NCBI RefSeq assembly: GCF_033118175.1
Contig: NC_083689.1
Span: 26,828,501-26,892,500 of the forward strand
Direction: 5' to 3'
Source of the DNA: Dama dama
Lineage: Eukaryota > Chordata > Mammalia > Artiodactyla > Cervidae
DNA: 64,000 bases
In this document: in pieces, positions 30,861 to 42,836 of the stretch
Layout: every line of letters starts with the position of its first letter
Numbering within the stretch: the first letter of the stretch is position 1
The notes under the pieces: generated by a model
Seen by the model: the letters and a program-made list of their open reading frames with translations, nothing else
Told to the model about the DNA's origin: nothing
The model's database searches: none
Position numbers and translations under genes: made by a program

Positions 30861-32329
30861 TTTAAGAATATTAAGTATATAAGTTCTATGACAAATTTAC
30901 ATACCAATTTTCTGAAAAACATGTTTCAACAGAAACAAGTTTTTCATTAAATATATGGAAGCTTATGTAAAATTTAAGACCATTTTTCTCTTATACTTTG
31001 TGTAATTGAAAAAAAAGGAATGTAAATTACTGGGTTTCTATCTGCTACTCTCTGAAAGAACTTGATGATAATCAAGACCCACCTGATGCCTGCTCCTAGG
31101 ATCCAGGCTATCCTAGGATAGTTAAGAAGGTGGTTGTGGACAAATGGACAGGTGGTAGTAAGGCAGCATGATAAGAGCTGATGGAAACACGTAAGATGGC
31201 ACTGATCCTGTTTCAGGAGGTCTGGAAATTGAGCTCTAAGCTTATGTCAAAGGATGAGGACATTCCATACAGGTGAACATGTGGAGATTAGGGAATTAAA
31301 GACAAACAGAACCACTTACAAAAAAAAAAGCCCATCACCACCAACCAGTTCACTGAGGGGCTGACATAGGTAAAACAAAAAAGATGGTGCCTGGAGGTAT
31401 CTGAAGAGCACTAAGGTCCAAAGGTCTAGAGGAGTGGAATGAGGGACGCTGTTGGCAGCACAGTGGGAGGGACACTCTAAGATGGCTTAGCACTTGTGTG
31501 CCTAGACACATCACCCATCCACTGTTGATCTACCCATGTCATGCTGGGTGTCACTGGGTTCCCTGGTGCCACAGCCTAACGTGGGTAAATGGCCCAGAGG
31601 TGACAGAGCTGCAGATGCTTTGGAGCAGGAGATGAGGCAGGGTGAACGGGGTGCTGCCACAACTGCCAAAGCCACCCTGAATGAAGATATCTCAGTGGAT
31701 CCCAGTGTGGGTTTCTGAATATTCCAAGGAATGGGTTTCTTCTCCCTTTCGCATCTCCCTGACTTTAGCACGTGTAAGCCCCTTGGAGATACAATCAGGA
31801 GAAGAGGAAAGATACCTAAGTCGACTTGGGTATAACTTTTAAAGAGATATTTAAAGAGACACAATTTTTCTCGCCCAGTGAACTGGGAGTTTAAATGAGA
31901 AACAAATTTATTATGGCAGATTAAATAGTCACTTTTACTGTACACTAACTTAGGGGAGCAAGACCTTCATCTTCTACAGTTTGAGGGTTTTTTTTTTTTT
32001 CCTCCTCAAGTGCTTGGCAACCCATATGCGGAGTGGATTAGATCCTCTCTGTGATTAGATATTCTTTCGTGGGCTAGAGATGTGAAGGAAGAAGAACAAG
32101 AAAGAAGGTGGGATAACACAGCAAACAGAACAGATGACACTTCACAGAATCTAGACCTAACAGGAAAGAAAATGAAAAAGAGAAAGTAACATGTCTGAGA
32201 GAAGCAGGCAGGCCTGGGAGCTCTTAGTGTTCATGAGATTCAGAGTCGGGTGAGACAGCGCTGAATGAAGGAGAGAGAGAGGTAGGATCAGGAAGCAGGC
32301 TGTTAATACCGTGGGAATTAAAATCTTGA
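30861..32329. other. Unassigned region
   Basis: No repeat family recognised. The minus-strand frame 31511-31945 (144 codons) and the plus frame 31536-31718 overlap each other around a locally G+C-rich patch. Neither shows a known domain. They could be remnants of a processed pseudogene that I do not recognise. A T13 run lies at 31988-32000. Confidence 0.35.
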
Positions 32330-32560
32330 ACTTTTAAAATCAGACATTTTTATTTTAAATCCTAGTTCTATCATTTACTTACTGTACGACTTTAAACAAC
32401 CTACTTAAACATTCAGAGCCTTGATTTCCCTCTCAGTAAAATGGGAATTATTAGGGTCTCTACCTTACAAGGCTGGATTCAGAATTAAATGAAACAATAA
32501 ATCTAAAGGTGATAGCTCAGTGTCCTGGCATGTGATAAGTGGCAGCTATTATAATTGGTA
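32330..32560 (+). mobile_element. MIR SINE
   Basis: Long MIR copy: 'aaatcctagttctatcattt', 'acttactgtacgactttaaa', 'caacctacttaaacattcag', 'cagtaaaatgggaattatta' and 'tagctcagtgtcctggcatg' in consensus order. Confidence 0.75.
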
Positions 32561-34481
32561 ATTCCTGTTATGGAATTCAGAATGATACAGCATCTACACT
32601 GTGGACAGGGGCTGATGCTCACAGTTTTCAGACTGTGGCATGGAGGAGGTCAAGAATGTTGTCTCGGATGGCAATCTCTATAAACTCTGAAGTCAGTGCA
32701 GTGACATGATCTGGGATAGAGAGAAGTTCTATGAGCCAGATACCAAAATGTACATCAGGCAACAGAGACTGACCAGACAGCCAAGAAGCAATCATGTGAA
32801 AGAAGGTTATGAGCACCAGGGTACAGGGATGTTTTTCAGGGAAGTAGAGGAACGGGAGTTCAGAGCTGACACGGGGGAACCAAAAGATGTGAGCGTTACT
32901 GCCACTGCTGATACGGGTGACTGTGAGAAGGAGCAGCATTCACTTGGAAAAGATGCAAGAGGAAGGGTTCCCAGGGAGAACTGCCAAAGATTTCAATTAA
33001 AGTGAAAATGGAACAAAGAGTTCCAGGAAGTGGGAGAAGGGTAGTAGAATTTGTTGATTGTGGACAAAAGCATCAGAGGGCACCTGGAAAGGTTTGGGAG
33101 GAAGAGAAGCACAGGAGGCTGGAGTGATCGCAGGAGCCCTGAGCAGTGGCATCCATCAGAAGCTCCCTGCGGGGCCTTACAGGATCCTACGGGTGACTTG
33201 TAACCCCTTTAGAAGACCTTTGGGAAAGACTCAGACTTTTCTCTGCTGTCAGGATGGAAAAGGCAAATATGATAAATCACAAACATGTACACACAGATTA
33301 AAAAGAAATCTGATTGGAGGGAATCCAAAGTATTAGCTAATCAGTATATTTGACAATACTTATCCATAACTCCCATCCTACAGCATCCCAATAAAAAACC
33401 CCAGAAACTTTCCTAATGAGATAATGGCTTCGTTCTCTCTCTCAGAAGTACCAGCAAAGTACCTAGGCATATCCTATTCAAGACAAGCACTAGTTGCTTT
33501 ACTTGGCAAATTCCAGAAGCTGTGAGGCAATGATTGGTTTTTAGGGAACCACTTTAGATACTTCATTTGCTTCAGTTTTAAAGTGTCTGGTGTTTAGACT
33601 GTCTCCGAGCATGCTTCACATCTATTGAGAGGTCTTTGTCTTGTCCAGGACATGGTCTCATCTCAGTGCCCCAGACACCTTTAGGGAAACTGGAGAGAGC
33701 TGCTGTCTGAAAAACACAACTGCCAAAGTCAACTCTGACTGTGGCTTTGCTTCAAATTCCAAGAGCTTTTCAAACAGTAGGGTTGACACTGCCAATGCTA
33801 AATACTGCATGTGAAGTACAAGAAACATTCATATTGAGGGCCACAAATGAAGATAAAATCACTGTGTCAGGAAAAATAAGAAAAACGGCTATAGAAGGGA
33901 GCAGTGATAGGCTCTGTTTCATGTTTAAATTCATTATTTTGTTGTCCCCAGGTAAACAGCACAAAGGTGGGAAAGATTTGTAAGCCTTTGTGGCAGAGAC
34001 AAATTTTGTTAAAAAGTAAGAAGCAGTGAAGACATCTGTCTGCCAGGACAAGCAACTTCAGACCAGAGGAAACTCTCTTCGGCTCATTCAGACATTTGGA
34101 ATAAATCACTGGTTGCCGGCTGGAAATAACTTGTTGGGAAGGATTTCCTGAGACGCTAATATTATGCTCGGAAATTCAATGTGCTGAACAAAGACAGCAC
34201 TGTTTCGGAGTTCTGCTATGAATCCTGTGCACCTGGGCACTGGGCAGGGATGTCAAGGCCCTTGCATTCGTTATTTGAAGTTGCAGGGGTTTCCCTCTGT
34301 GAGCACCAGGAGCTGTTGCATTTGCACATGGTTTGGAAGAAAGAATGTGGCAAGAACATGGAGCTGGGGTGGACAGCAAGTGGACAGCAAGTGGAACTCT
34401 ATTTTGTCACTCGTGATCTGTGTGACCTTAGGGACCTGTGCTTACTCTCTCAGAGGTTAGTTTCCTATATATAACCCGAAG
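32561..34481. other. Unassigned region
   Basis: No repeat recognised. Small frames at 32706-33005, 33058-33336 and 34181-34474 show no domain and no splice-site or start context I can defend. Base composition is more balanced than in neighbouring stretches, so this is one of the better places to look for conserved unique sequence. Confidence 0.35.
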
Positions 34482-34674
34482 TGAATGTGAAGTGAAAGTC
34501 ACTTAGTTGTGTCTGACTCTTCGTGACCCCATGGACTATATCGTCCATGGAATTCTCCAGGCCAGAATACTGGAGTGGGTAGCCGTTGCCTTCTCCAGGG
34601 GATTTTCCCAACCCAGGGATCGAACCCAGGCCTCCTGCATTGCACACAGATTCTTTACCAGCTGAGCCACCTAG
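34482..34674 (-). mobile_element. Bov-tA SINE
   Basis: Antisense: 'gaagtgaaagtcacttagtt', 'ctggagtgggtagccgttgc', 'gatcgaacccaggcctcctg' and 'ttctttaccagctgagccac'. Both Bov-A and tRNA-like parts are present. Confidence 0.92.
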
Positions 34675-35339
34675 TGATAATTACATGATATAAAGTATGT
34701 AAGGCATCTAGAAAAATTTCCAGTTCTTAGAAAACATTCAACAGCATTTATCATACAACTAAAACTAAAGCTCCAGATCCATATATTTAATGGGGAAAGG
34801 AAGAGTACATTCCATTATATAACAACTTTGCTGTTAGCTGATTGTGTATTCACACTAATTCTAGAAGAGCTTCAAACAGTTCTCCAATTCAGGTTCCAGC
34901 ATCAAAAACCACATGGGTACAGAGGTTTTGGGTTAGGATCCCTTAGGCTTTCAACAAAAGTTCAGACCATCAACCAGTGAACCAGTAACCAAGTGAGTGT
35001 GGGAAAGAGGGTCCAAACTTCCTTGGAACTTAAGGAGGTAATCAGACTTTTGAGACAATCAAGATGGACCATTCTCAGCAGTTCTCCTATGAGTTAGAAT
35101 ATTTAAAGATTTCAATCCATTTCTCAACTACAAGAGATCCTTTGCCTTTCTGGCTTCTTCCTGTCATGCTGTGTTTGTGTATGTTGGAAAGGGTGAATGC
35201 TGAAAAGGAAAAAGTCCCATCCTGCCATGGCTCCTCTGATGGACTTCACACAGTTCTTACAAAGGGAGCTATAGCTCTCTTCTTCCTAATGGTTCAAGAT
35301 AGGCTGGGCTATTCTGTGCCCTAACACCAGGGATAAGCG
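34675..35339. other. Unassigned region
   Basis: No repeat or exon recognised. The frame 35064-35324 has no known domain. Confidence 0.35.
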
Positions 35340-35812
35340 TAACAGGAAAGAACAAATCTGACTCCATATATTGGGTCTGTTTCTTTTATTTTAACCTTTG
35401 TATTCTGTTGCTTTTGCTGCAAGTTAAAAATATTGCCTATAGCAAGAAATATGCAGGACAGGCCATTCTCAAGGCTCTGATTTTTTAAAGGTATAGCACT
35501 TTTCCATTCATACAGAGATAAAAAGTTGCAGAACAGAGAATAATATTTGTCTTTTTGGAGATTTACAGGAACAGCATGACCTGACCCACATGGACAGGTG
35601 CAAGAACAAAGGAAGTGGGCACCAAGAAGTTTCTAACAACAAACCATACCCCTTCCCTTTTTAGTATAATCTGGAGAAAATGACTCTTTGGGACCCTAGC
35701 CCACCATCTTCTCAGTCTTCTGGCTTTTGAATAAAGCTACTAATTCTTGCCTCAACAACCTGTCTCTTGATTTACTGGCCTGTCAGGCAGTGAGCAATAT
35801 GAGCCTGGAAAG
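35340..35812 (+). mobile_element. Endogenous-retrovirus-type LTR, apparently solo
   Basis: About 470 bases I recognise as a ruminant ERV LTR: 'attctgttgcttttgctgca', 'caggccattctcaaggctct', 'aaaagttgcagaacagagaa', then the polyadenylation signal AATAAA (35730-35735) and 'ttgcctcaacaacctgtctc' with 'tggcctgtcag' toward the end. No gag, pol or env sequence lies on either side, which fits a solo LTR. The frame 35727-36092 runs out of it and is chance. Confidence 0.6.
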
Positions 35813-36611
35813 GGTAGGCTCCTGGTATGCTCAACTCTTAGAGGCTGTGCTGCAGGATCTTCCACTTATTTCTCTACTTTTGAGTTCTTTAAAGTTTCCA
35901 AAAACCAGTCTCCATTACCTTGTCCAAGATATACTGGCTGGTCCCTTGGGTTCTACTGTCACTGTACCTGCTCAAGCGCTGTGGTGGGTCTACTTCTGCC
36001 TTGCTGTATTGAACACAGAGCTTTCCCACTCCTACCCAAGATCTCTTCCTACATCATCTATCATCATCCTATCTTCTTTTTCAAAAGAATAGTTTCTTTT
36101 TCTCTTGAGACAGAGAAGTCAGCCTATTAATCTGGGCATGAGTAATAACAGAAGTCCTATGAAGAATGGATCTTCTATTCTTCACTCCTTTAAATGTTCC
36201 ATGTCAGCCCTCTGATTTATTCATAAGTGACAGGGAACTTAACCAACTCACTATAGGGTACAGAGAACCTCCGACAGACAGTTACTTCATGCCCATCAAG
36301 AAGCCTAAATTCCATAGCAATATTTGAGCCTCCAGGTCATTGATCCTGGTGTCATAGCACTTGGTTTTCTTCTTTCTGTTGCATATTGTTATGCTGACCC
36401 ACCATATCCAACAACTAATACAACTACCATTTGGAGTTTAGTGCTTAAGTTAGAAGTATGTACTTAAGGAAACTAGTCCCTTTTGTTCCCATGTCATATA
36501 CCACAAACCAGAGGTTGGGGAGCCAGGGGCTCTACTTAAACTTTGAAAAATGAGACTCAGTGGTGGCATTCCTAGTAGCACTGCATACATGGACAGGAAA
36601 TTCATATACAG
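35813..36611. other. Unassigned region
   Basis: No repeat or exon recognised. Confidence 0.35.
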
Positions 36612-37160
36612 GCTTCACTGAGATGCCACATTACAACCATCAAACTGGCAAACTTGAAAAGAGCAGGAACAACTATTTCTGGTATGGTTGTGAAGAAAAG
36701 GGTATTCTCATATACTACGAAGCATGAACCATCACACTGTAAACGTCTAGTAAAAGTACTTATACCATTTAATCTAGTATTTCAACTCCTAAGAACCTAT
36801 GTAATAGAAATAAAATATTCCATTCTGAAGGGACATTTGCAGAGGATATTCAATGTAGTATTATTCATTTTGGACAAAATGGATAACACATAAAATACCT
36901 ATCAACAGAAAAACAACTGAATACATTTTTACATCTACACTATGAAGTATGATGCAGGCATGAAAACAAATAAATTAGAGTTGTACCAAATTCACAGAGT
37001 TTTCCATGAGAAAAAGATGGGAAATTGTCAAAATGGATTATTTGTGGGGAGGAGAGGCATGGGGTAGCATGCCTATATGGGGAAAACAGTAAGAAAAGTC
37101 ACATAAATAGCTTAGATAGTGTTAATCAGTTGTACATATTTTTTTTTCAATATCATTATA
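36612..37160 (+). mobile_element. Old L1 ORF2 3' portion
   Basis: 'cactgagatgccacattaca', 'catcaaactggcaaacttga', 'ccatttaatctagtatttca', 'ttcaatgtagtattattcat' and 'ctacactatgaagtatgatg' follow the order of L1 ORF2 C-terminal blocks. Diverged and non-coding. Confidence 0.65.
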
Positions 37161-37399
37161 CATATGAATTATTCTAAACCCACCAACATGGACCTCACTT
37201 TCAAGTCCTGGCTACAGACTTATAGGAGGGAAGGCCCTATACTGGTAAGGTATGCTTGAGACAGCTCAGCAAGATGTTTTTGTTTATCTAGAACCTTCTT
37301 TGATTCAAGATAGCTACAGAGTCCCATAAACAGTTTTTACACCTCTAATGCTGTTCTGGAACTGTGCTTTTTCTCAATTACAACTCCATGTAAATCAAC
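37161..37399. other. Short unassigned region
   Basis: No element recognised. Confidence 0.35.
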
Positions 37400-37614
37400 T
37401 GTAGTAGTAGTGTTAGTCACTCAGCTGCGTTCAACTCTTTGTGATCCCATGAACTGTAGCCTGCCAGGCCCCTCTGCCCATGGAATTCTTAAGGCAAGAA
37501 TGCTGGAGTGGGTAGCTATTCTCTTCACCAGGGGATCTTTTCAACCCAGGGGTTGAACTTGGGTCTCCTGCACTGCAGGTAGATTCTTTACCATCTGAGC
37601 CACCAGGGAAGTTC
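37400..37614 (-). mobile_element. Bov-tA SINE
   Basis: Antisense: 'gtgttagtcactcagctgcg', 'aactgtagcctgccaggccc', 'ggggttgaacttgggtctcc' and 'taccatctgagccaccaggg'. Confidence 0.93.
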
Positions 37615-38229
37615 CTATACTTCAGCAAAAAATAGACAAATTAACCTTCTTCCCTTCCCCCAAATTCCATGTTCCATGCATAGCTCCCAGACACAGAGGA
37701 GCCATGACGTGCTTCTCACAGCTCCTGGGGCCTTCACTTGTTTCTCCTAGGGCTCCTTCAGAGTCTCAAGTACACCCATTTTATCTAATCACACCAGCAC
37801 CTCCAAAAATCTTTAAAGCCTAAATCCCTCTTTCCCAACTAATGAAATATAACTTTGCTTTAGAAAAAAAAAAAAAAGACTATGAAATTTATTCCGCTGA
37901 GATAAATCTGAAGGAAAACTGCCTTACTTTCCCCAGCCAAATGTAACTGCTAATGTGCCCTCCTGAAAAACAACACTGAAAATTGCTGCTCCTCCCTTCA
38001 TGGTAAAGGGTGAAGTCAGGTGTAATAAACCTTACTCTGAGTTTCAGAATAACACACACTTACCAGGTATATACTAGGGTTTTGAAACACCAGTATAAAA
38101 TGGTTTCTTAATCTCACAGACTTACGTGAGTGATCCTCTGAAAGCGACCCTCTGAAGACTGGTCTAGAAAAGGTCATGGCGTTATAGTTCTATTCAGTGT
38201 CTCTCACCATTTGCACAGCCCGTGTACCA
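37615..38229. other. Unassigned region
   Basis: No repeat or exon recognised. An A15 run occurs near 37864-37878 without flanking duplication. Confidence 0.35.
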
Positions 38230-38658
38230 TGTATATTGTCACCCTGCTTATTTAACTTATATGCAGAGTACATCATGCAAAAGGTGGGGCTGGATGAAGC
38301 ACAAGCTGGAATCAAGACTGCCAGGAGAAAAATCAATAACTTCAGATATGCAGATGACATCACCCTCATGGCAGAAAGTGAAGAGGAACTAAAGAGCCTC
38401 TTGACTAAGGTGAAAGAGGGGAGTGAAAAAGCTAGTTTAAAACTCAACATTCAAAAAATTAAGATCACAGTATTTAGTCTCATCACTTCATGGCAAATAG
38501 ATGGGGAAACAAGGGAAACAGTGACAGACTTTATTTTCTTGAGTTCCAAAATCACTGCAGATGGTGACTGCAGCCATGAAATTAAAAGACGCTTACTCCT
38601 TGGAAGAAAAGCTATGACCAATCTAGATAGCATATTAAAAAGCAGAGACATTACTTAG
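38230..38658 (+). pseudogene. BovB RT fragment with YADD
   Basis: The open frame here (its first 11 codons, from 38197, are flanking DNA) encodes LSPCLFNLYAEYIMQKVG, FRYADDITLMAESEEELKS, LKLNIQKIKI, ITSWQIDGETRETVTDF and GDCSHEIKRRLLLGRKAM. The two catalytic aspartates of RT are preserved. It ends at a premature stop in 'gacattacttag', where one base is lost relative to related copies. The endonuclease and upstream RT are missing, so it cannot be active. Confidence 0.88.
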
Positions 38659-39120
38659 CCAACAAAGGTCTGTCTAGTAAAAGCTATGGTTTTTCCAGTA
38701 GTCATATATGGATGCAACATTTGGACCATAAAGAAGGGTGAGCGCTGAAGAACTGATGCTTTCAAACTGTGATGTTGGAGAAGACTCTTGAGAGTCCCTT
38801 GGACAGCAAGGAAATCAAACCAGCCAACCCTAAAGGAAATCAACCCTGAATATTAATTGGAAGGCCTGATGTTGAAGCTCCAATACTTTGGTCACCTGAT
38901 GCAAAGATCTGACTCATTGGAAAAGACCCTGATGCTGGGAAAGATTGAAGACAGGAGGAGAAGGGGATGACAGAGGATGAGATGGTTGGATGGCATGACT
39001 GACTCAATGGACGAGTTTGAGCAACGTCCGGGAGATGGTGAAGGACAGGGAAGCCTGGCGTGCTGCAGTCCATGGAGTGGCAAATAGTCGGACACAACTG
39101 CATGGCTGAACAACAACAAC
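38230..39120 (+). mobile_element. BovB, 5'-truncated, with an intact RT catalytic box
   Basis: Begins at 'gtatattgtcaccctgctta' in RT and ends with '...gaacaacaacaac'. 'accatgt' at 38226-38232 and 39121-39127 is a possible target duplication. It retains the YADD box (38347-38358), followed by the thumb and C-terminal regions in shifted frames. Confidence 0.92.
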
Positions 39121-39127
39121 ACCATGT

Positions 39128-39995
39128 TCCATTTATGAAGAATGGCCATCCTTCTCTTTTTTGATTTTAATTCATAACCTCATCTCCATTCTCCACTTCT
39201 AGACTGGGCACATGAGAAGCTGCCTCCTTTTCCTCTTTCTTTTATCTATAGTTTCACGCTAGTACATGGCTAATATTTAGGAAAGTAGCCACATGTGCTC
39301 CTCAGTCTGCTGATGGCAAAGTCAGATTGGAAGAGGCTCAGGTTGTGCCCAATAAGCTCATCTATTCCTCGCTGGTTTGTGGAAATCTGAACACATCATC
39401 TCAGATATGAGTTTAATTATCTCGACTCCACAATCTTCTTTGAAAATTTTAGTCCACAATATATCAAGGATACAGGCTGATCTCTAATTTTAAAAATGTG
39501 ATGTGATTGGAAACTACTGTCTAATACCATTTAGTACAACTCATTTAATGTAAGACTTGTGGTTTCACTGATCTTTTAAGAAATATCCTGAAACTTCTGG
39601 GTTATAATTCCAAGTGAATAGCCCAGATAGTTTTGTAAGATTTAATCTAACACTGCAGGGCCCTGAAAACATTGCCTTCAGGGCCAAGCTCAGCTTCCTA
39701 ATGTCCCTAACTCTTCTGCAATTTTTTCAACATTAGAATGACTCCCCAGCACAGGCAGTACTCCATTGTATATGTGTCTTTCTTACACTGGTTACAAAAA
39801 CAGGTCCTTATGGCTAAGGGAAGTCCTCTGAATTTGCTTCAGAGTATCTTTCCCCTGCTCCCTCAAAAAAAAAAAAAAAAGAAAGAAAGAAAGAAAAAAA
39901 ATCCATGAATGGATTTCCCACTCCATGGATGCTAATATTTCAACCTGACTCCACAACATCTTATACACTGACCACTAAGACTTGAACTCTTCTAA
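39128..39995. other. Unassigned region with an A-rich run
   Basis: No repeat family recognised. An A-rich tract with (GAAA)n character lies at about 39867-39901. Confidence 0.35.
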
Positions 39996-40029
39996 CCAAT
40001 TCTTTTTTTTTTTTTTTTTGCCAATTCTT
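39996..40029 (-). repeat. T-only insertion between 9-bp direct repeats
   Basis: 'ccaattctt' occurs at 39996-40004 and 40021-40029, separated by a T run and one G. This resembles a target duplication around an antisense poly(A) tail with no element body. Confidence 0.55.
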
Positions 40030-40514
40030 AGTAAGTAGTCTCTGCTTTTTCTGCTTCCACTCAATCTAATTGTAATAACAGGAAGACTCTGGAGGGCCCT
40101 GCTGCCTGCGGTCTGCTGACAGAGCTTGGCTGTATTAGGCTTCCACCAATATTTGTTTCATCTTTATTCATTTCTCTGTACAAGTTCCATGGTCCTTCTC
40201 TCTACTACCTTAAATAAAACTTTTTTTTTTCTAATTTCAAACACTGGAAGTCTTTTATCTCACTTTGCTGGACAGTGAACATATTGGAATGCATTCTCTA
40301 AAATCTTAAGGACTTTTTCACTTTTGCCAAACAGATGGTTGAGTAAACGGATCTCACAGTTGTCATAATTTATGTTTTCATGATTAGGCGTGAGAACAAG
40401 CATTACTTCATACATTTACTGCCCATGGTGTTTATTTTTCTCTAAATGATTATTCAGAGACTTTGCTGATATTTCTGTTTAGGTGTCATATTATTTCTCT
40501 TTTGATTGTGTATT
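40030..40514. other. Unassigned region
   Basis: No repeat or exon recognised. Confidence 0.35.
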
Positions 40515-40810
40515 TCAATTGTTGGCCAGAGTGTAGAAAAACTAGAGCAAACATACACTGATTGTTAAGAGTGAAACTGTCACAGGCAGTTTGGAAAGCA
40601 GTTTGGCTATATCTTCTAAAGTTAAAACGTGAGTGCACACTGTGAGCTGGCAATTCTATTCTACAGCCAATTTAGGAGAAAAACCTCCCTCAGGTTTTTA
40701 AGGCAATATATAGAGAATGTTTATTGCAATAATCTTTGGATAGCAAAGATTTGGAAATTAACTAATTGTCCCTATTCGGAAAGCATAGGAAATCATTTGC
40801 TCTACATATA
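40515..40810 (+). mobile_element. Old L1 ORF2 fragment
   Basis: 'ggcagtttggaaagcagttt', 'gcaatatatagagaatgttt', 'attgcaataatctttggata' and 'ggaaattaactaattgtccc' resemble the ORF2 C-terminal section of an old L1. Highly diverged. Confidence 0.45.
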
Positions 40811-40879
40811 AAGACAGAGAATTAACACCTAAAATAAATAAACAACAAGTAATTCATGAATATATTGTCCTTGTAAAAA

Positions 40880-41580
40880 ACATCATAATGCTATACACAA
40901 AATTAAATCTCCCTTTTATTACCACTCCAAATCCCAGGTCCCTCTTGAGAGGCAACCGCTATTATCAACTCCCTATGTACCATGTTCATAGCCTTTTACC
41001 CGTCTTTCTACTTTTATTTATCTTTTCTTGTTGAATTTTAGCATTTTATATATTTGATATCCTGGAGAAGGTGATGGCTACCCACTCCAGTATTCTGGCC
41101 TAGAGAATTCCATGGACTGTGCAGTCCATGGTGTTGCAAAGAGTCGGACATGACTGAGTGACTTTCACTTTCACATACTTGATATACTCTGATTTCTGCT
41201 ACAAATAGACTACAAAATCTAGTCTGTTATTTATTATATCGTTCCATCATAAAGAAGCTTCTAAATTTGACATCAGACTTATCAGCCTTTTTCTTCATGG
41301 CTTTTGGGCTTTGTCTCTAGAGTTATGTTATAAAAATCATAGACACAGTCATATGTTTTCTACTATTACTTCTACAGTTTTTTTTAATATAAGGTCCTTA
41401 TTATATGTAGGATTTATTCTTGTGAATAGCTTGTAGCATAACCTTATTTCTTTCCTGACAGTTAACTGATTTCCTCAAAACTATTAAGTAATTTATATTT
41501 TCTACAGTGATTTGAGATGCCAATTCTACAATACAATATATCCTCAAATGTGCCTGGGATGGTTCCAATGTTTTACCTTA
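40880..41580 (-). mobile_element. Probable old L1, interrupted by Bov-A
   Basis: 'ctcttgagaggcaaccgcta' and, after the SINE, 'tttcctgacagttaactgat' and 'gtgatttgagatgccaattc' resemble reverse-complement L1 3' UTR and ORF2 blocks. Divergence is high. Confidence 0.4.
41061..41175 (+). mobile_element. Bov-A monomer SINE
   Basis: 'cctggagaaggtgatggcta', 'ccactccagtattctggcct' and 'gcaaagagtcggacatgact', ending 'ttcactttcac'. No tRNA head. Flanks 'tatatttgatat' (41049-41060) and 'catacttgatat' (41174-41185) are a probable target duplication. Confidence 0.88.
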
Positions 41581-41909
41581 CCTCCCTAACCCACTGAATT
41601 CATAGAAACCAAAAAAGATCACAAAATAAGCAGCAAAACATTAGAGTTCAAAATCCATTCATGTAGAAAACAATCTTAAATTTTTACTAGAATAATCTCT
41701 TATTCCATATTATTCATAGTAGTTCGACTTTGCTGACTGAACTGCAAGTGATACAATAGTTTTAATTGTGTCACGCTTCTTCTGATTAGCCTATTGTATG
41801 TTGAACTCTATCATGAGAGATAGGGGACCAATGAAACTGTGTAGCACATATTAAAGAGAGCAGTAATATAAAGTAGACCAATTAAGAAGAGGTGTCTGTT
41901 TCTCTCATA
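41581..41909. other. Unassigned region
   Basis: No element recognised. Confidence 0.35.
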
Positions 41910-42030
41910 CTGATGAGAAAAATGAGGTATACAAAGGTGATGGGGTTTCTCCAGTCATAGAGCAAGAAAGTGAGAGCATAAATTTCAATATAAGTTGTTA
42001 GACCAGAACTCATGTACTCAACCTAAGTAT
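41910..42030 (-). mobile_element. MIR fragment
   Basis: 'atactgatgagaaaaatgag', 'gtttctccagtcatagagca' and 'ttagaccagaactcatgtac' match the reverse-complement MIR consensus order. Confidence 0.55.
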
Positions 42031-42294
42031 GTGAGTTCAGATTATATGTACTTAACTATTTCCTAAAGTGACTTCCAACTGGAATAAGATTAAACATCCT
42101 TGAGTTCATAACAGTACTGTGTTCCTGCAATGTTTATTCCAAAAATGTTTGTTTACCTACATTTCCTTATTTAGCCCTATAAGATCAAGCAATTTCTGAG
42201 TAACTGCAATTTTAAATGTCACAGAATGCTGTTGCCAGGTAGTTAAATACAGCCAGAGAGCCTAGGAAAAACTGTTTTAAAATATAACAGAATG

Positions 42295-42824
42295 TGCATG
42301 CTAAGTCACTTCAGTCATGTCTGACTCTCTGTCATCCTATGGATTACAGAGTGCCAGGCTCCTGAAAGAGTTAATTCTTCAGTAGGTTGATAAGAAGTCC
42401 CGGGTCCCCAAGGGGGAGAAAGGGGTCTAGGGCTCTTGAGTAGGAGAAAGGTGTCCAGGGTTCTCAAGGAGAGGCAAAGGACAAATTTTTTTTTTTCTAT
42501 ATTCCTTCATCTTAGTCACATAAGATGTTATTTTCTTTAAGCCCAGAGCTAATGGTTACACAGCAAAACAACTCATTTTGCTTGAGGGTATGTTTTCCCT
42601 TAAGCTCTGTACTAATGATTATATAATAACAATGTATCTTGCTTAAGGACCTGTTTCTTCTTAACAGGAAACTGTCCCTGGGATTCTCCAGGCAAGAATA
42701 CTAGAGTGGGTTGCCATGCCCTTCTCCAGGGGGATCTTCCCAACCCAAGGATCAAACCTGTGTCTATTCTGTCTTTTGCCTTAGCAGCCAGGTTCTTTAC
42801 CACTAACACTACCTGGGAAGGCCC
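42295..42824 (-). mobile_element. Bov-tA SINE split by an LTR
   Basis: The Bov-A part ('ctaagtcacttcagtcatgt', 'gagtgccaggctcctg') at 42295-42361 and the remainder ('gattctccaggcaagaatac', 'gggatcttcccaacccaagg', 'ttctttaccactaacactac') at about 42676-42824 are consecutive in the consensus. About 310 bases of LTR-like sequence separate them. The outer target duplication is 'tataacagaatg' (42283-42294 and 42825-42836). Confidence 0.88.
42362..42675. mobile_element. Ruminant ERV-type LTR fragment inside a SINE
   Basis: 'agaagtcccgggtccccaag', 'ggggtctagggctcttgagt' and 'ccagggttctcaaggagagg' followed by a pyrimidine tract and 'ttaagctctgtactaatgat' resemble a class II-like ruminant LTR. Ends are not clean and no short duplication was found, so it may be partial. 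No retroviral genes are present. Confidence 0.5.
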
Positions 42825-42836
42825 TATAACAGAATG

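Noticed and set aside
31511..31945. 144-codon minus-strand frame as a possible gene or processed pseudogene
   Set aside because: No recognisable domain, no nearby A tail or target duplication. It remains unassigned.
35727..36092. 121-codon frame starting in the LTR, as possible retroviral coding sequence
   Set aside because: It begins inside the LTR polyadenylation region and shows no gag, pol or env motif.
37864..37878. A15 run as a tail-only insertion
   Set aside because: No flanking duplication is visible.
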